Positions 33,052 to 41,311 of a DNA stretch of 64,000 nt are shown here, one piece after another. The stretch spans positions 2,542,001-2,606,000 of the forward strand of contig CAWCTD010000003.1 in assembly GCA_963798455.1 (NCBI GenBank). The letters are read 5' to 3'. The number at the start of each line of letters is the position of its first letter. Position 1 is the stretch's first letter. The notes beneath the pieces are model-generated. The model was not told the origin of the DNA and searched no databases. It was given only the letters and a program-made list of their open reading frames with translations. This DNA comes from CAWCTD01 sp963798455. GTDB lineage: Bacteria; Acidobacteriota; Terriglobia; Bryobacterales; Bryobacteraceae. The position numbers and the translations under genes are program-made.

Positions 33052-33660
33052 TTTGGCGCAGGCAAACCTGAATGACTACCAAATCCCGTACGGAACCCTC
33101 TCGCGTACGCTCTCATCATCCCAAGGCGGTCATGAGAAGCGTTCGAGCCTCACCGAAGCCGTCCGTGTACCCGCCGTGTACCCCGGTTCGGCGGGATTGT
33201 CGGTTCTAGCGTTTCTGGGGTTTCGTAGAATCAACAACTTCCGTCGTTTCAGCACGAGGGGAGAGTTCGAACCCCTCCACCCACCCTGTCGCTCTCAGGC
33301 GCAAGTTCACATTGCGTCGAATGGCCACCGCGTCCTCTTGGCCGCGCACAAACTGGATCAGAATTCGGTTTCGGGGAATCCTAGCCGCTCTCCTCGTCTA
33401 GGCGCGACGATTGCTCCCGTGAAACGGCGGTCACGGCAGATGTGGGAAACGACCGGGCGGCCCGCTACCACTTGTCCGGAAAAGTCGCCTTCTCGTAGAG
33501 GCGCCCGGGCGAAACGGGCGACGCCGGTCTGCCTGGTGAAAGTCCCCCGGTGTTCACGTTGGAGCCCGCTGCCGGGGCTCGGCCTGCGTTCAGCGACCGG
33601 GGCGTTCGTCGGCTGGTGGGGCCGCTGGAGGTGCGGGTTGTTTTCGAGGGACTTCCCGTC
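33052..33660. other. 609-bp non-coding right part of the island
   Basis: No gene was found; the open frames are Arg/Pro-rich. At 33256-33285 a T-arm-like GAGAG-TTCGAAC-CCCTC followed by CACCCACC resembles a tRNA 3' end without CCA. No integrase gene or remnant was recognised anywhere between the two 88-bp repeats. Confidence 0.4.
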
Positions 33661-33748
33661 TTCGTGTCGTTCCTGCAGGCCTTTGTGTTCGCGCTGCTCA
33701 CCATGATTTATGTGTCCGGCGCGGTGTCGCACGAGCACTGAGGCCGGC
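33661..33748 (+). repeat. right copy of the 88-bp direct repeat (attR-like), a duplicate atpB 3' end
   Basis: Identical to 27457-27544 except for C at 33732. It encodes FVSFLQAFVFALLTMIYVSG-AVSHEH and a stop in the same frame as atpB, but the upstream sequence is unrelated, so it is only a gene tail. Core genes on the minus strand begin 20 bases further on. Confidence 0.9.
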
Positions 33749-33768
33749 CGTCACCCTGGGTGGCGGGA

Positions 33769-34140
33769 TTACGGCCCGGACGTGGGCCGGAGAAGCCGGC
33801 TCCCGCACTCCGCACAGGGGCAGATCGCCCGCAAGTGGTCGTAGGAATAGATCCCCGAGCGGTGCCCGTCGTTCCATTCGATGATAAGGGCATAGGCCCC
33901 CGCCGGCTCGACGCGCTCGATCTTCAGCGCCGGCTCGTACATCTGGAAGGGCGACGGCGCCTTCGTCTGGGCGGGCCCGGTTCCGTGCGTCTCCGCGCAG
34001 GTCGCACAGGGACAGTGGTCGCGCAGGTAGCGAAGACCGTACTCGCTGCGGTGGCCGTCTTTCCAATCGATCTTGATCCCCTTGGACTTGGAGATGGCGA
34101 CGTGTTCGGGGTCGGAGGAGGAAGGTTTCAGTACGTCCAT
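33769..34140 (-). CDS. DUF971 (GBBH-like) protein
   Basis: A 123-aa protein with the DUF971 pattern: IKIDWKDGHRSEYGLRYLRD-HCPCATCAE, a variable linker, then ALIIEWNDGHRSGIYSYDHL-RAICPCAEC. The CPCAxC motifs resemble metal-binding sites. The domain is also found at the N-terminus of gamma-butyrobetaine hydroxylases and in iron-sulfur-related proteins; the free-standing protein's role is unclear. It ends a long minus-strand run and starts 9 bases after relA/spoT. Confidence 0.85.
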   Translation of the reverse strand: MDVLKPSSSDPEHVAISKSKGIKIDWKDGHRSEYGLRYLRDHCPCATCAETHGTGPAQTKAPSPFQMYEPALKIERVEPAGAYALIIEWNDGHRSGIYSYDHLRAICPCAECGSRLLRPTSGP

Positions 34141-34149
34141 TGGTAAGCC

Positions 34150-36384
34150 TCACATGAGCCGTTCCACATCGCGCACGCCGGACATCCGCCGCATGCTGGC
34201 GACGATCCTTTCGAGTTGCTTCTTGTCCCTGACATCGACGGTCATCTCGATGATCGCGCCATCGCCGTTATGAGCCTCATCCGGCCTGGCTTCCAGGTTT
34301 CGTATGTTGCTATCCTCTCCGGCCAGAACGGCGGTCAAATGGTTCAGGATTCCGGGACGATCCTCGGCGTGGACGATCATCTTTACGGGGAAGAATTCGG
34401 ATGCGCTGCGCGCCCACTCGACATCGATCCGGCGCTCCACCTCGTACAACAGGCTCTGCACATTGGGGCAGTTGGCCGAGTGGACCGCCACCCCTTTGCC
34501 GCGCGTGATGTAGCCGACGATGGATTCTCCGGGGATCGGATTGCAGCACTTGGCCCGGTAGACCAGCAGATCTTCGGCGCCCTTTACCTTGAGCACCAGA
34601 TCGCCGGCCGGGGCGGGCGCGGCGGCGGGAGACACTGGCCTCGGGGGTTCCGGCGCCTGGGGCTCGCTGGTCTGCGGTGTGAGTTTCTGGAGCACCTGCC
34701 GCGCCGAGAAGCGCCCGTAGCCGAGGGCCGCGTGCAGGTCTTCAATCTTGCTGTAGCCGTACTCACCGGCGACCCGCTCGAGATCCGTCCTGGCGATCTT
34801 GCTCAGGGACACGCCCAGCCGCCGCGCTTCCTTCTCCAGGCAGTTTGGTGCCGATCTCGATGGCCTTGGCGCGCTCGGAGATATTGATGACGTGCTTGAT
34901 CTTGTTGCGCGCGCGCGAGGTCTTTACGATCGCCAGCCAGTCTTTGCTGGGCACGTGGCCCGGCTGGGTCATGATCTCGACCACGTCTCCGTTGCGCAGG
35001 CCGTAGCGCAGCGGCACGATCCGTCCGTTAACCTTGGCTCCCACGCAGGAGTGGCCAACATCGGAGTGGATGGCGTAAGCGAAGTCGATCGGCGTGGCGT
35101 CGCGCGGCAGCACGATGACCTTGCCCCGGGGAGTGAAGCAGTAGACCTCTTCCGGGTACAGGTCCACTTTAAGCGTGGACATGAACTCCCCGGGGTCCTT
35201 CATGTCCTTTTGCCACTCCACCAATTGGCGCATCCACGCGATGCGCTGGTCGTCCTGCGTCCGGACCCTTGTGCCCTTCCTTGTATTTCCAATGGGCGGC
35301 GATCCCCTCCTCGGCGATGCGGTGCATCTCTTCGGTGCGGATCTGAACCTCGAACGCGTGCCCTCCCGGGCCGATGACGGAGGTGTGCAGCGAGCGGTAC
35401 AGATTGGGGCGAGGAATCGCGATGAAGTCCTTGATCCGGCCCGGAATGGGGTGCCACTCGTTGTGGATGACGCCCAGCGCGGCGTAGCAGTTCTTCACCG
35501 AGTCCGTGATGATGCGCAAAGCCAGCAGATCGTAGACCTGATCCAGCCCAATCTTCTGCCGCCTCATCTTCTGGAAGATGGAGTAGACTCGCTTGACCCG
35601 GCCGTCGACACCTGGGCCGGAATGCCCTCCTGGCGGAGCTTCTCCTCGACGGTCGTGCGGATCTCGGCTAGGAACTCCTCGATTTGCTTGACGCCGCGAT
35701 TCGATCTCGCCGAGCAGGTCCGCCGAGGCGTCGGGCTCCAGATACGGAGAAAGCGAGGTCCTCCAGTTCGCCCCGGATCTTGCCCATGCCCAGCCGGTGG
35801 CCGATGGGCGCGTAGATCTCCAACGTCTCACGCGCGATCCGCTCCTGCTTCTCCCGCGGCAGGCTGGCCAGCGTGCGCATGTTGTGCAGCCGGTCGGCAA
35901 GCTTGACCAGGATGATCCGGATGTCGTTCGGTCATGGCCAGCAGCATCTTGCGGTAGCTTTCGGCCTGCCTGGTCCTCCGGCGTGTAGAAATCGAGCTTA
36001 CCCAACTTGGTCACGCCATCCACGCACCGGGCAACGTCGTCACCGAACTCGCTTGCGGATCTCCTCGATGCCGGTCCCGGTGTCCTCCACCACGTCGTGC
36101 AGCAGGCCGGTCTCGAGCGTAACCATATCCATGTTCATCTCGGCCAGGGTGCGGGTGACCTCGAGAGGGTGGATCATGTACGGCTCGCCGGAACTTCGCT
36201 TTTGCAGTCCGTGCTGGATGGCGGCGAACTGGTAGGCGCGTTCGAGCGGGGTGAGATCTTCCTTTGGCCGGACGGCGCGGATCTGAGCCGTCAATTCGCG
36301 GAAAAGCTGCTCGACGGCCGGGGGTATAAGGAACTTGTCCTGGCCGGAGGGAGTTGCCAGACTCGAACTCGAATCCGGTGCCAT
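34150..36384 (-). pseudogene. relA/spoT: bifunctional (p)ppGpp synthetase/hydrolase, interrupted by about eight frameshifts
   Basis: Reading through frame changes gives a complete RelA/SpoT-type protein from ATG 36384: HD hydrolase domain (EPYMIHPLEVTRTLAEMN; LLHDVVEDTG), synthetase domain (GRVKRVYSIFQKMRRQKIGL; RIKDFIAIPRPNLYRSLHTS; FEVQIRTEEMHRIAEEGIAA), TGS domain (EEVYCFTPRGKVIVLPRDAT) and a C-terminal ACT domain (VDVRDKKQLERIVASMRRMS). Frame changes fall near 36048, 35973, 35930, 35748, 35694, 35611, 35262 and 34841; seven are +1 and one (35611) is -1 or +2. The protein sequence between them is well conserved. This enzyme sets the stringent response, so either the gene is a very recent pseudogene or the assembly has local errors. 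Confidence 0.85.
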
Positions 36385-36470
36385 GGAGGGACACGACGGG
36401 CGGCTGCCACGCCGCCCGTCAGCACATATTATAGCGGATCGATGGAAGGCCTTGAGAGGACAGCGGCCAC

Positions 36471-37277
36471 TTACTGCTGCTGCCTCTTCCCTGGCGCTTC
36501 CTTCTCCTGCTTCAGCTTCTTGGTCGCCAGGGTCTTGTCCACCCAGGAGTCGGCTTCCTCGGTATCTTTCTTGTACGCCTCGGCGCTGTCCGCCAAATCC
36601 GCCCTTTCCCGGTACAGCAGGTTCACATAGGCCATGGCGTCGTCGTATTGGTTGTCAATGGACAGCGCCTTCTCGAGATCTTTCAATCCGGCCTCGATGA
36701 TGGGCAGGTTCGCCGCGCGAAGTTCCTCCCGAGCCTTCTTGTCCTTGATGGGGCCTGGCTCATCCGGCTTCATCCCCAACATGGCCCGCTTCTCCATCCT
36801 GGGCGCGAAGGTCCTCTTCCAGGCGATCACTCCCATGGTGTAGTACGCGGTCTTGTTGTTGGGATCGACCGAGGCCAGCTTCTCGTACCACTGCTGTGCC
36901 TCATCCAGCTTATTCTGGTTGAAGTAGAGTTGGGCCAGGGACGCCATCGCAACCGAGTTCTTCGGGTCCTGTTCGAGCACCTTCATGAACTCGTCATGGG
37001 CAGCCTCCGCCAGCCGGTTGTTCTCGGGCGACTCGGCTCCCGGCACGTACTGCATGAAATATGCCATGGCCAGATACTCCCGGGCGACGGGGAAGGTGGG
37101 ATCCAGGGAGACAGCCTCCTTGAAGTACTCCACGGCTGTCGGGTACGCCCCACCCCGGAAGGACTGGACGCCTTTGTTCAACCTGTCCCGCGCCTTCAGC
37201 TTCTGACATCCCATGCCGGCCAAGGACAACGCCGCCAGGACTACGACGAGTAATTTGGATGTAGTTCTCCAGTTCAT
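36471..37277 (-). CDS. tetratricopeptide-repeat lipoprotein
   Basis: ATG 37277 follows AGGAG. The 268-aa product has a lipoprotein leader with lipobox LAGMGC (Cys24) and TPR units (VQSFRGGAYPTAVEYFKEAV; LAQLYFNQNKLDEAQQWYEK; NNKTAYYTMGVIAWKR; KALSIDNQYDDAMAYVNLLY), then a charged, lysine-rich C-terminus. It is the last gene behind the exbB-exbD-exbD block and likely a scaffold at the inner face of the outer membrane. Partner unknown. Confidence 0.82.
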   Translation of the reverse strand: MNWRTTSKLLVVVLAALSLAGMGCQKLKARDRLNKGVQSFRGGAYPTAVEYFKEAVSLDPTFPVAREYLAMAYFMQYVPGAESPENNRLAEAAHDEFMKVLEQDPKNSVAMASLAQLYFNQNKLDEAQQWYEKLASVDPNNKTAYYTMGVIAWKRTFAPRMEKRAMLGMKPDEPGPIKDKKAREELRAANLPIIEAGLKDLEKALSIDNQYDDAMAYVNLLYRERADLADSAEAYKKDTEEADSWVDKTLATKKLKQEKEAPGKRQQQ

Positions 37278-37320
37278 ACGAGCTCCTAATAGATTCCCCG
37301 GCCGCCGTGCGCCGGCCCCC

Positions 37321-37746
37321 CTACTGGCCGGCCTCCATTTTGGCCGTCATGAGCCCGATCTTGTCGAGCCCGGCGCCCTTGGCGATATCAATCGCGCGGG
37401 CAATTCTCTGAAACTCCAGGTCGGGATCGCCCTTCACGAAGACCACACGCTCGGCGCGGGTCTTGAAGATCTCCTCCAACCGCTGCCCCAGATTGGCCTC
37501 CTGAACCGGGTCCTGGTTGATCGCCATCGTGCCGTCCCGGTTGATGACGATGACGACCGTGCGGATGTTTGGCTCCTCTTTCGCCCCCGGCGGCGGAGGC
37601 TGCGGAACCAGCGCGTCCAGCCCCTTCGGCGTCAGCGGCGTGATGACCATGAAGATGATCAGCAGCACCAGCAGGACGTCGATCAGCGGCGTCATGTTCA
37701 TATTGCACATCGCGGCCCCGGTGGACCCACCCACTGCCATTGACAT
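37321..37746 (-). CDS. exbD: biopolymer transport protein ExbD (second copy)
   Basis: A 141-aa ExbD/TolR family protein: one membrane helix (DVLLVLLIIFMVITPLTPKG) after MNMTPLIDV with the conserved Asp in the helix, followed by a periplasmic domain (RTVVIVINRDGTMAINQDPV). It works with ExbB to pass proton-motive force to TonB. It lies 70 bases downstream of the other exbD; two exbD genes per exbB is common in acidobacteria. Confidence 0.9.
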   Translation of the reverse strand: MSMAVGGSTGAAMCNMNMTPLIDVLLVLLIIFMVITPLTPKGLDALVPQPPPPGAKEEPNIRTVVIVINRDGTMAINQDPVQEANLGQRLEEIFKTRAERVVFVKGDPDLEFQRIARAIDIAKGAGLDKIGLMTAKMEAGQ

Positions 37747-37816
37747 AGTAATACTCCTTCTTCTCTCCTGTCACCACCTGCAAACCGCTCCCAGGCTTCC
37801 TTAGAAGCCGTTGTCC

Positions 37817-38266
37817 TCAAGGAGTGGCGGTCGCGGTGGCAGGAGCTTGTTTCGCCTCACCGATCTGCTCGGTCAGCAGACCCACCTGGTCGACTCCGGC
37901 GGCGCGCAGATTGTCGACGACGTCCACGACCACCTGGTAGCGCGCCCGCGAGTCAGCCCGGATGTACACGGTCCGGTCCAGCCTGTTGAGCAGAAGGTCC
38001 CGCACCTTGGAGGGCAGGTCCTCCGGGGACATCGGCGTCGTCCCCAGGTAGGTCCTTCCCTCACGCGTGACGGCGATCAGGATCGCGTCATCCTTGTCCG
38101 CCGCCTGCATGGCGATAGGATTCCGGGTCCGGACCATGTCCACACTGATACCCTTGGTGAGCATCGGCGTGATGACCATAAAGATGATTAGCAGCACCAG
38201 CATTACGTCCACCATGGGGGTCACGTTGATGTCCGCGACCGGCGGTGGCGCCTTTTGAGTTGGCAT
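37817..38266 (-). CDS. exbD: biopolymer transport protein ExbD (first copy)
   Basis: ATG 38266 follows GGAGGAGAG; the open frame continues upstream but without coding character. The 149-aa protein has VADINVTPMVDVMLVLLIIF, the Asp-bearing helix of ExbD/TolR, then a periplasmic domain (LIAVTREGRTYLGTTPMSPE; VYIRADSRARYQVVVDVVDN). It shares the operon with exbB and tonB. Confidence 0.92.
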   Translation of the reverse strand: MPTQKAPPPVADINVTPMVDVMLVLLIIFMVITPMLTKGISVDMVRTRNPIAMQAADKDDAILIAVTREGRTYLGTTPMSPEDLPSKVRDLLLNRLDRTVYIRADSRARYQVVVDVVDNLRAAGVDQVGLLTEQIGEAKQAPATATATP

Positions 38267-38390
38267 GAATCTCTCCTCCGCAACCCAGCCTGGATGGCTG
38301 CCCCCCGGCGGGGCGTCTTCCGCGCCCTGCCGGGAATGCCAGTCCAACTCGCCGGGTCCGATTTCCCTGTTCGTCAGCCCAGGGCCGCCG

Positions 38391-39125
38391 CTACTTGCCG
38401 GCCCCAGCCCGCTGGGAGCGCTTCAGGAAGTAGTCAAGCAACTCCGAACTGGAGTTGTCCATCTCCACGTCGAGCGCTTCGAGTTTGCCCGTGAAGTAGT
38501 TGTACATCCAGACCGCCGGGATGGCCACGAACAAACCGACGGCGGTCGTCACCAGAGCTTCCGAAATGCCACCGGCCACGGCGCCCAGACCAGTCGACTT
38601 TTCGGTCGAAATGCCCTTGAAGGCGTTGATGATGCCCACGACCGTCCCGAACAGTCCCACGAAGGGGGCCGTCGAGCCGATGGTCGCCAGGGTCGAAATG
38701 CCTCGCTTCAGCTCTGCGTGCACGATGGCCGATGCCCTCTCCAGCGCCCGCTTGGATGCCTCAACGTCCTCGCCGGGTATGTCCGCGCTCATCTGATGCG
38801 CGCGGAATTCCTGTAAGCCCGCCACCACGACCTTCGCCAAGTGGCTCTTCTTGTAACGGTCCGCCACCTTGATCGCCTCATCCAGCTTGCCGTCGCGGAG
38901 CGCTCCGGCCACTGCCGGTGCGAACAGTCTCGACTGCTTGCGTGCTCCGTTGAATGCCAGCAGCCGGTCGATCATCACGCCAATCGAATAAGCGGACATC
39001 AGGAACAATACGATGACGACCGCCTTGGCCATCCAGCCCATCTGGATCCACAGGGAGCGGATGTCCCAACCTACGGCGCCTTCCTGCAGCAACAGGAACG
39101 CCCAAACCTGCAATTGCAAAAACAT
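38391..39125 (-). CDS. exbB: MotA/TolQ/ExbB proton channel family protein
   Basis: A 244-aa protein with three membrane helices: AVVIVLFLMSAYSIGVMIDR, STLATIGSTAPFVGLFGTVV and ALVTTAVGLFVAIPAVWMYN. The second and third helices carry the polar Thr/Ser-Pro features of ExbB. With ExbD it forms the proton-driven motor for TonB. It is 50 bases downstream of tonB and 124 bases upstream of exbD. Confidence 0.93.
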   Translation of the reverse strand: MFLQLQVWAFLLLQEGAVGWDIRSLWIQMGWMAKAVVIVLFLMSAYSIGVMIDRLLAFNGARKQSRLFAPAVAGALRDGKLDEAIKVADRYKKSHLAKVVVAGLQEFRAHQMSADIPGEDVEASKRALERASAIVHAELKRGISTLATIGSTAPFVGLFGTVVGIINAFKGISTEKSTGLGAVAGGISEALVTTAVGLFVAIPAVWMYNYFTGKLEALDVEMDNSSSELLDYFLKRSQRAGAGK

Positions 39126-39174
39126 AGTGTCTTCTCCTGCGAGTTGAATTTAGTCCTGACCCTGCGGTAGAGCC

Positions 39175-39924
39175 CTACTGCAAGGTGAAGTTCACGTCTA
39201 TCTGCGTTACAACCTCCACCGGCTCTCCGTTCAACAGAGTCGGCTGGTAAACCCACTGCTTCACCGCTGCCTGAGCCGCGGGCACCAACAGCGGGTGCCC
39301 GGACACCAGGGTGAGATTCTGAATGTGTCCGTCCACGCCGATGATGGCCGTGAAACGGACGGTGCCCTGAATACGAGCCTGCCGTGCCAGCGGTGGGTAG
39401 GCGGGCTTGGGCTGGCTGACCAACTTGGCCTGCTGCACGTTGCCACCCACCGGAATCCGCTGCGGGACCACCGGTTTCGGCGCTGCCGTGACAGCCGGCG
39501 GCGGCGGTGGGGCTGCCATCGACGCACCGAGGAGGCCTCCCATCACGCCTCCACCTCCGAAGCCACCCGCAATGCCACCGACCACGCCACCGGCCGAAGA
39601 GGGCGGAGGCAGTTCGTCTTCCTTGATCATGGCGATTTCTTTCGGGATGCTCTTGGGCGCCATCAGCCGTCCCGCGTCGAACTGCCTCGGAATCACGCGC
39701 ACAACTTTCTGCACCGGGGCCGCCTCGGGTGGCGGCGGGGGAGGCGGCGGTGGCGGCGGAGCCACCAGGAAGCTCGTCAACTGCGTCGATGGCAATGTGT
39801 CAGTCCAAATCAGCGGAATGAGGATGGCGATTCCGATCAGGAAGCACTGAAAGAGGAAGGAAGCCATCACCGTGAACGGAGTCTTTGTCTTGACCGTCCC
39901 GTCGACGAAGGTTTGTTCAAACAT
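39175..39924 (-). CDS. tonB: TonB family energy-transducing protein
   Basis: The 249-aa protein has one N-terminal membrane helix (ASFLFQCFLIGIAILIPLIW), a proline-rich periplasmic linker (polyproline at about 52-65 and APPPPPAV), and a C-terminal TonB domain (QPKPAYPPLARQARIQGTVR; GHPLLVPAAQAAVKQWVYQP; VTQIDVNFTLQ). The linker also has a Gly-rich stretch (VVGGIAGGFGGGGVMGGLLG). It couples ExbBD to outer-membrane receptors and heads the exbB-exbD-exbD run; secF is 5 bases upstream. Confidence 0.93.
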   Translation of the reverse strand: MFEQTFVDGTVKTKTPFTVMASFLFQCFLIGIAILIPLIWTDTLPSTQLTSFLVAPPPPPPPPPPPEAAPVQKVVRVIPRQFDAGRLMAPKSIPKEIAMIKEDELPPPSSAGGVVGGIAGGFGGGGVMGGLLGASMAAPPPPPAVTAAPKPVVPQRIPVGGNVQQAKLVSQPKPAYPPLARQARIQGTVRFTAIIGVDGHIQNLTLVSGHPLLVPAAQAAVKQWVYQPTLLNGEPVEVVTQIDVNFTLQ

Positions 39925-39929
39925 TTTCG

Positions 39930-41168
39930 CTACCCTTTCTTGGCCTTGGGCCTTGCCGGCCCCCGGCTCAGGTCACTGCGTAACTCTTTGCCCGCCGCAG
40001 GCGCCTTGTGGGCGCGCCGCCCGCGAGCCTCCACAAAATCCTGCCAGAACACCAGGATGGGACTGGCCACGAACACCGAGGAGTAGGTTCCCACCAGTAT
40101 CCCCACCACCAGCGCGAACGAGAACCCGTTCAACACCGACCCGCCGAACAACAGCAGCGACAACGCCGTCAGAAACGTCAGGCCCGATGTCAGGACCGTC
40201 CTGCTCAGGGTCTGGTTGACGCTGAGGTTGATCAAGGGCTCCAGCTTCTCCCGCCGTAGGAGCTTCAGGTTCTCGCGGATGCGGTCGAATACGACAATCG
40301 TATCGTTCATCGAATAGCCGACCAGCGTGAGGATGGCGGCCACCACCGTCAGGTCGATCTCCTTGCTGAACAGCGAGAACAGGCCGATGGTAATGATCGT
40401 GTCGTGGAACACCGCCACAACCGCCGCAACCCCGTAGATCCATTCGAACCGGAATGCGATGTACACCAGCATGCCCGCCAGGGCATAGAGGGTTGCTTTG
40501 ATCGCTTGCATGCGGAGGTCCGCGCCCACTTTGGGTCCGACGACCTCCACCCGGCGAACGGCGAAAGGCGCCAGCGAGCACTGCTGCTTCAGGACCGCGA
40601 GGATGGCCGGCGTCACGCCTGGCACGGCGGAAAGCTCGTCGAAACTCCGCAACAAGCCGGAGCGCTGCTTGTCGCGGAAGTCCACCATGCCCGCGACGAG
40701 CTTGGCGAGTTGCTCGTCGGAAACAGCCACGCTGGCCTGCTGGAGAGGGTCCCTGAGCCGGGAAACGAGCGCCTCCCGGCCGGCGTTGTTGAAGTCCAGC
40801 TTGGAGGGGTCGAGGTTGAAGGTAGCCTCCAGCGTCTGGGTCATGGTCTGCCGAACGCGCTCCAGACTTTTCTCGTCGCGCATGTCGACGCCGATCATGG
40901 CTTCCTGCGAGTCCTGCGTACCGGTGAGCGTGGTGACGTTGATATCGCCCCGGATTTTGGAGCCCAGCGCCGTCCTAATCTGGTGGACCGGAGGCGGGCC
41001 GGCGAACTTCACGTACATTACCGCGCCGCCCCGGAAGTCGATGCCGTACAGAGGGCCGCCCTTGATGATCAGGCTCACTATCCCCGCGGTCATAAGCAGA
41101 ACAGAGGCGCCAATAAATGGCCACTTCCAGCCCAGGAAGTCGAACTTCGTCTCTTTGAAAAGTTGCAT
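39930..41168 (-). CDS. secF: protein translocase subunit SecF
   Basis: The 412-aa protein has the SecF layout: ETKFDFLGWKWPFIGASVLL, the first periplasmic domain, YGIDFRGGAVMYVKF, and the conserved helices GMLVYIAFRFEWIYGVAAVV and LVGYSMNDTIVVFDRIRENL with the NDTxVVFDRIREN motif. It is about 100 residues longer than Escherichia coli SecF because of an enlarged periplasmic domain, as in other acidobacterial proteins. It is 143 bases downstream of secD. Confidence 0.95.
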   Translation of the reverse strand: MQLFKETKFDFLGWKWPFIGASVLLMTAGIVSLIIKGGPLYGIDFRGGAVMYVKFAGPPPVHQIRTALGSKIRGDINVTTLTGTQDSQEAMIGVDMRDEKSLERVRQTMTQTLEATFNLDPSKLDFNNAGREALVSRLRDPLQQASVAVSDEQLAKLVAGMVDFRDKQRSGLLRSFDELSAVPGVTPAILAVLKQQCSLAPFAVRRVEVVGPKVGADLRMQAIKATLYALAGMLVYIAFRFEWIYGVAAVVAVFHDTIITIGLFSLFSKEIDLTVVAAILTLVGYSMNDTIVVFDRIRENLKLLRREKLEPLINLSVNQTLSRTVLTSGLTFLTALSLLLFGGSVLNGFSFALVVGILVGTYSSVFVASPILVFWQDFVEARGRRAHKAPAAGKELRSDLSRGPARPKAKKG

Positions 41169-41311
41169 GCAGCTTCAGTTGGGCCGGTGTTCGTCTGATT
41201 TAGACACCGGCTGATGAATAGAGGTTCCCATCGTACTTCAAAAAGCGTTCCAAATCCACCCGGCAGCCTTCTCGGCCGCCGGATGCGGTACTAGAACTTC
41301 CGGTACAAATC

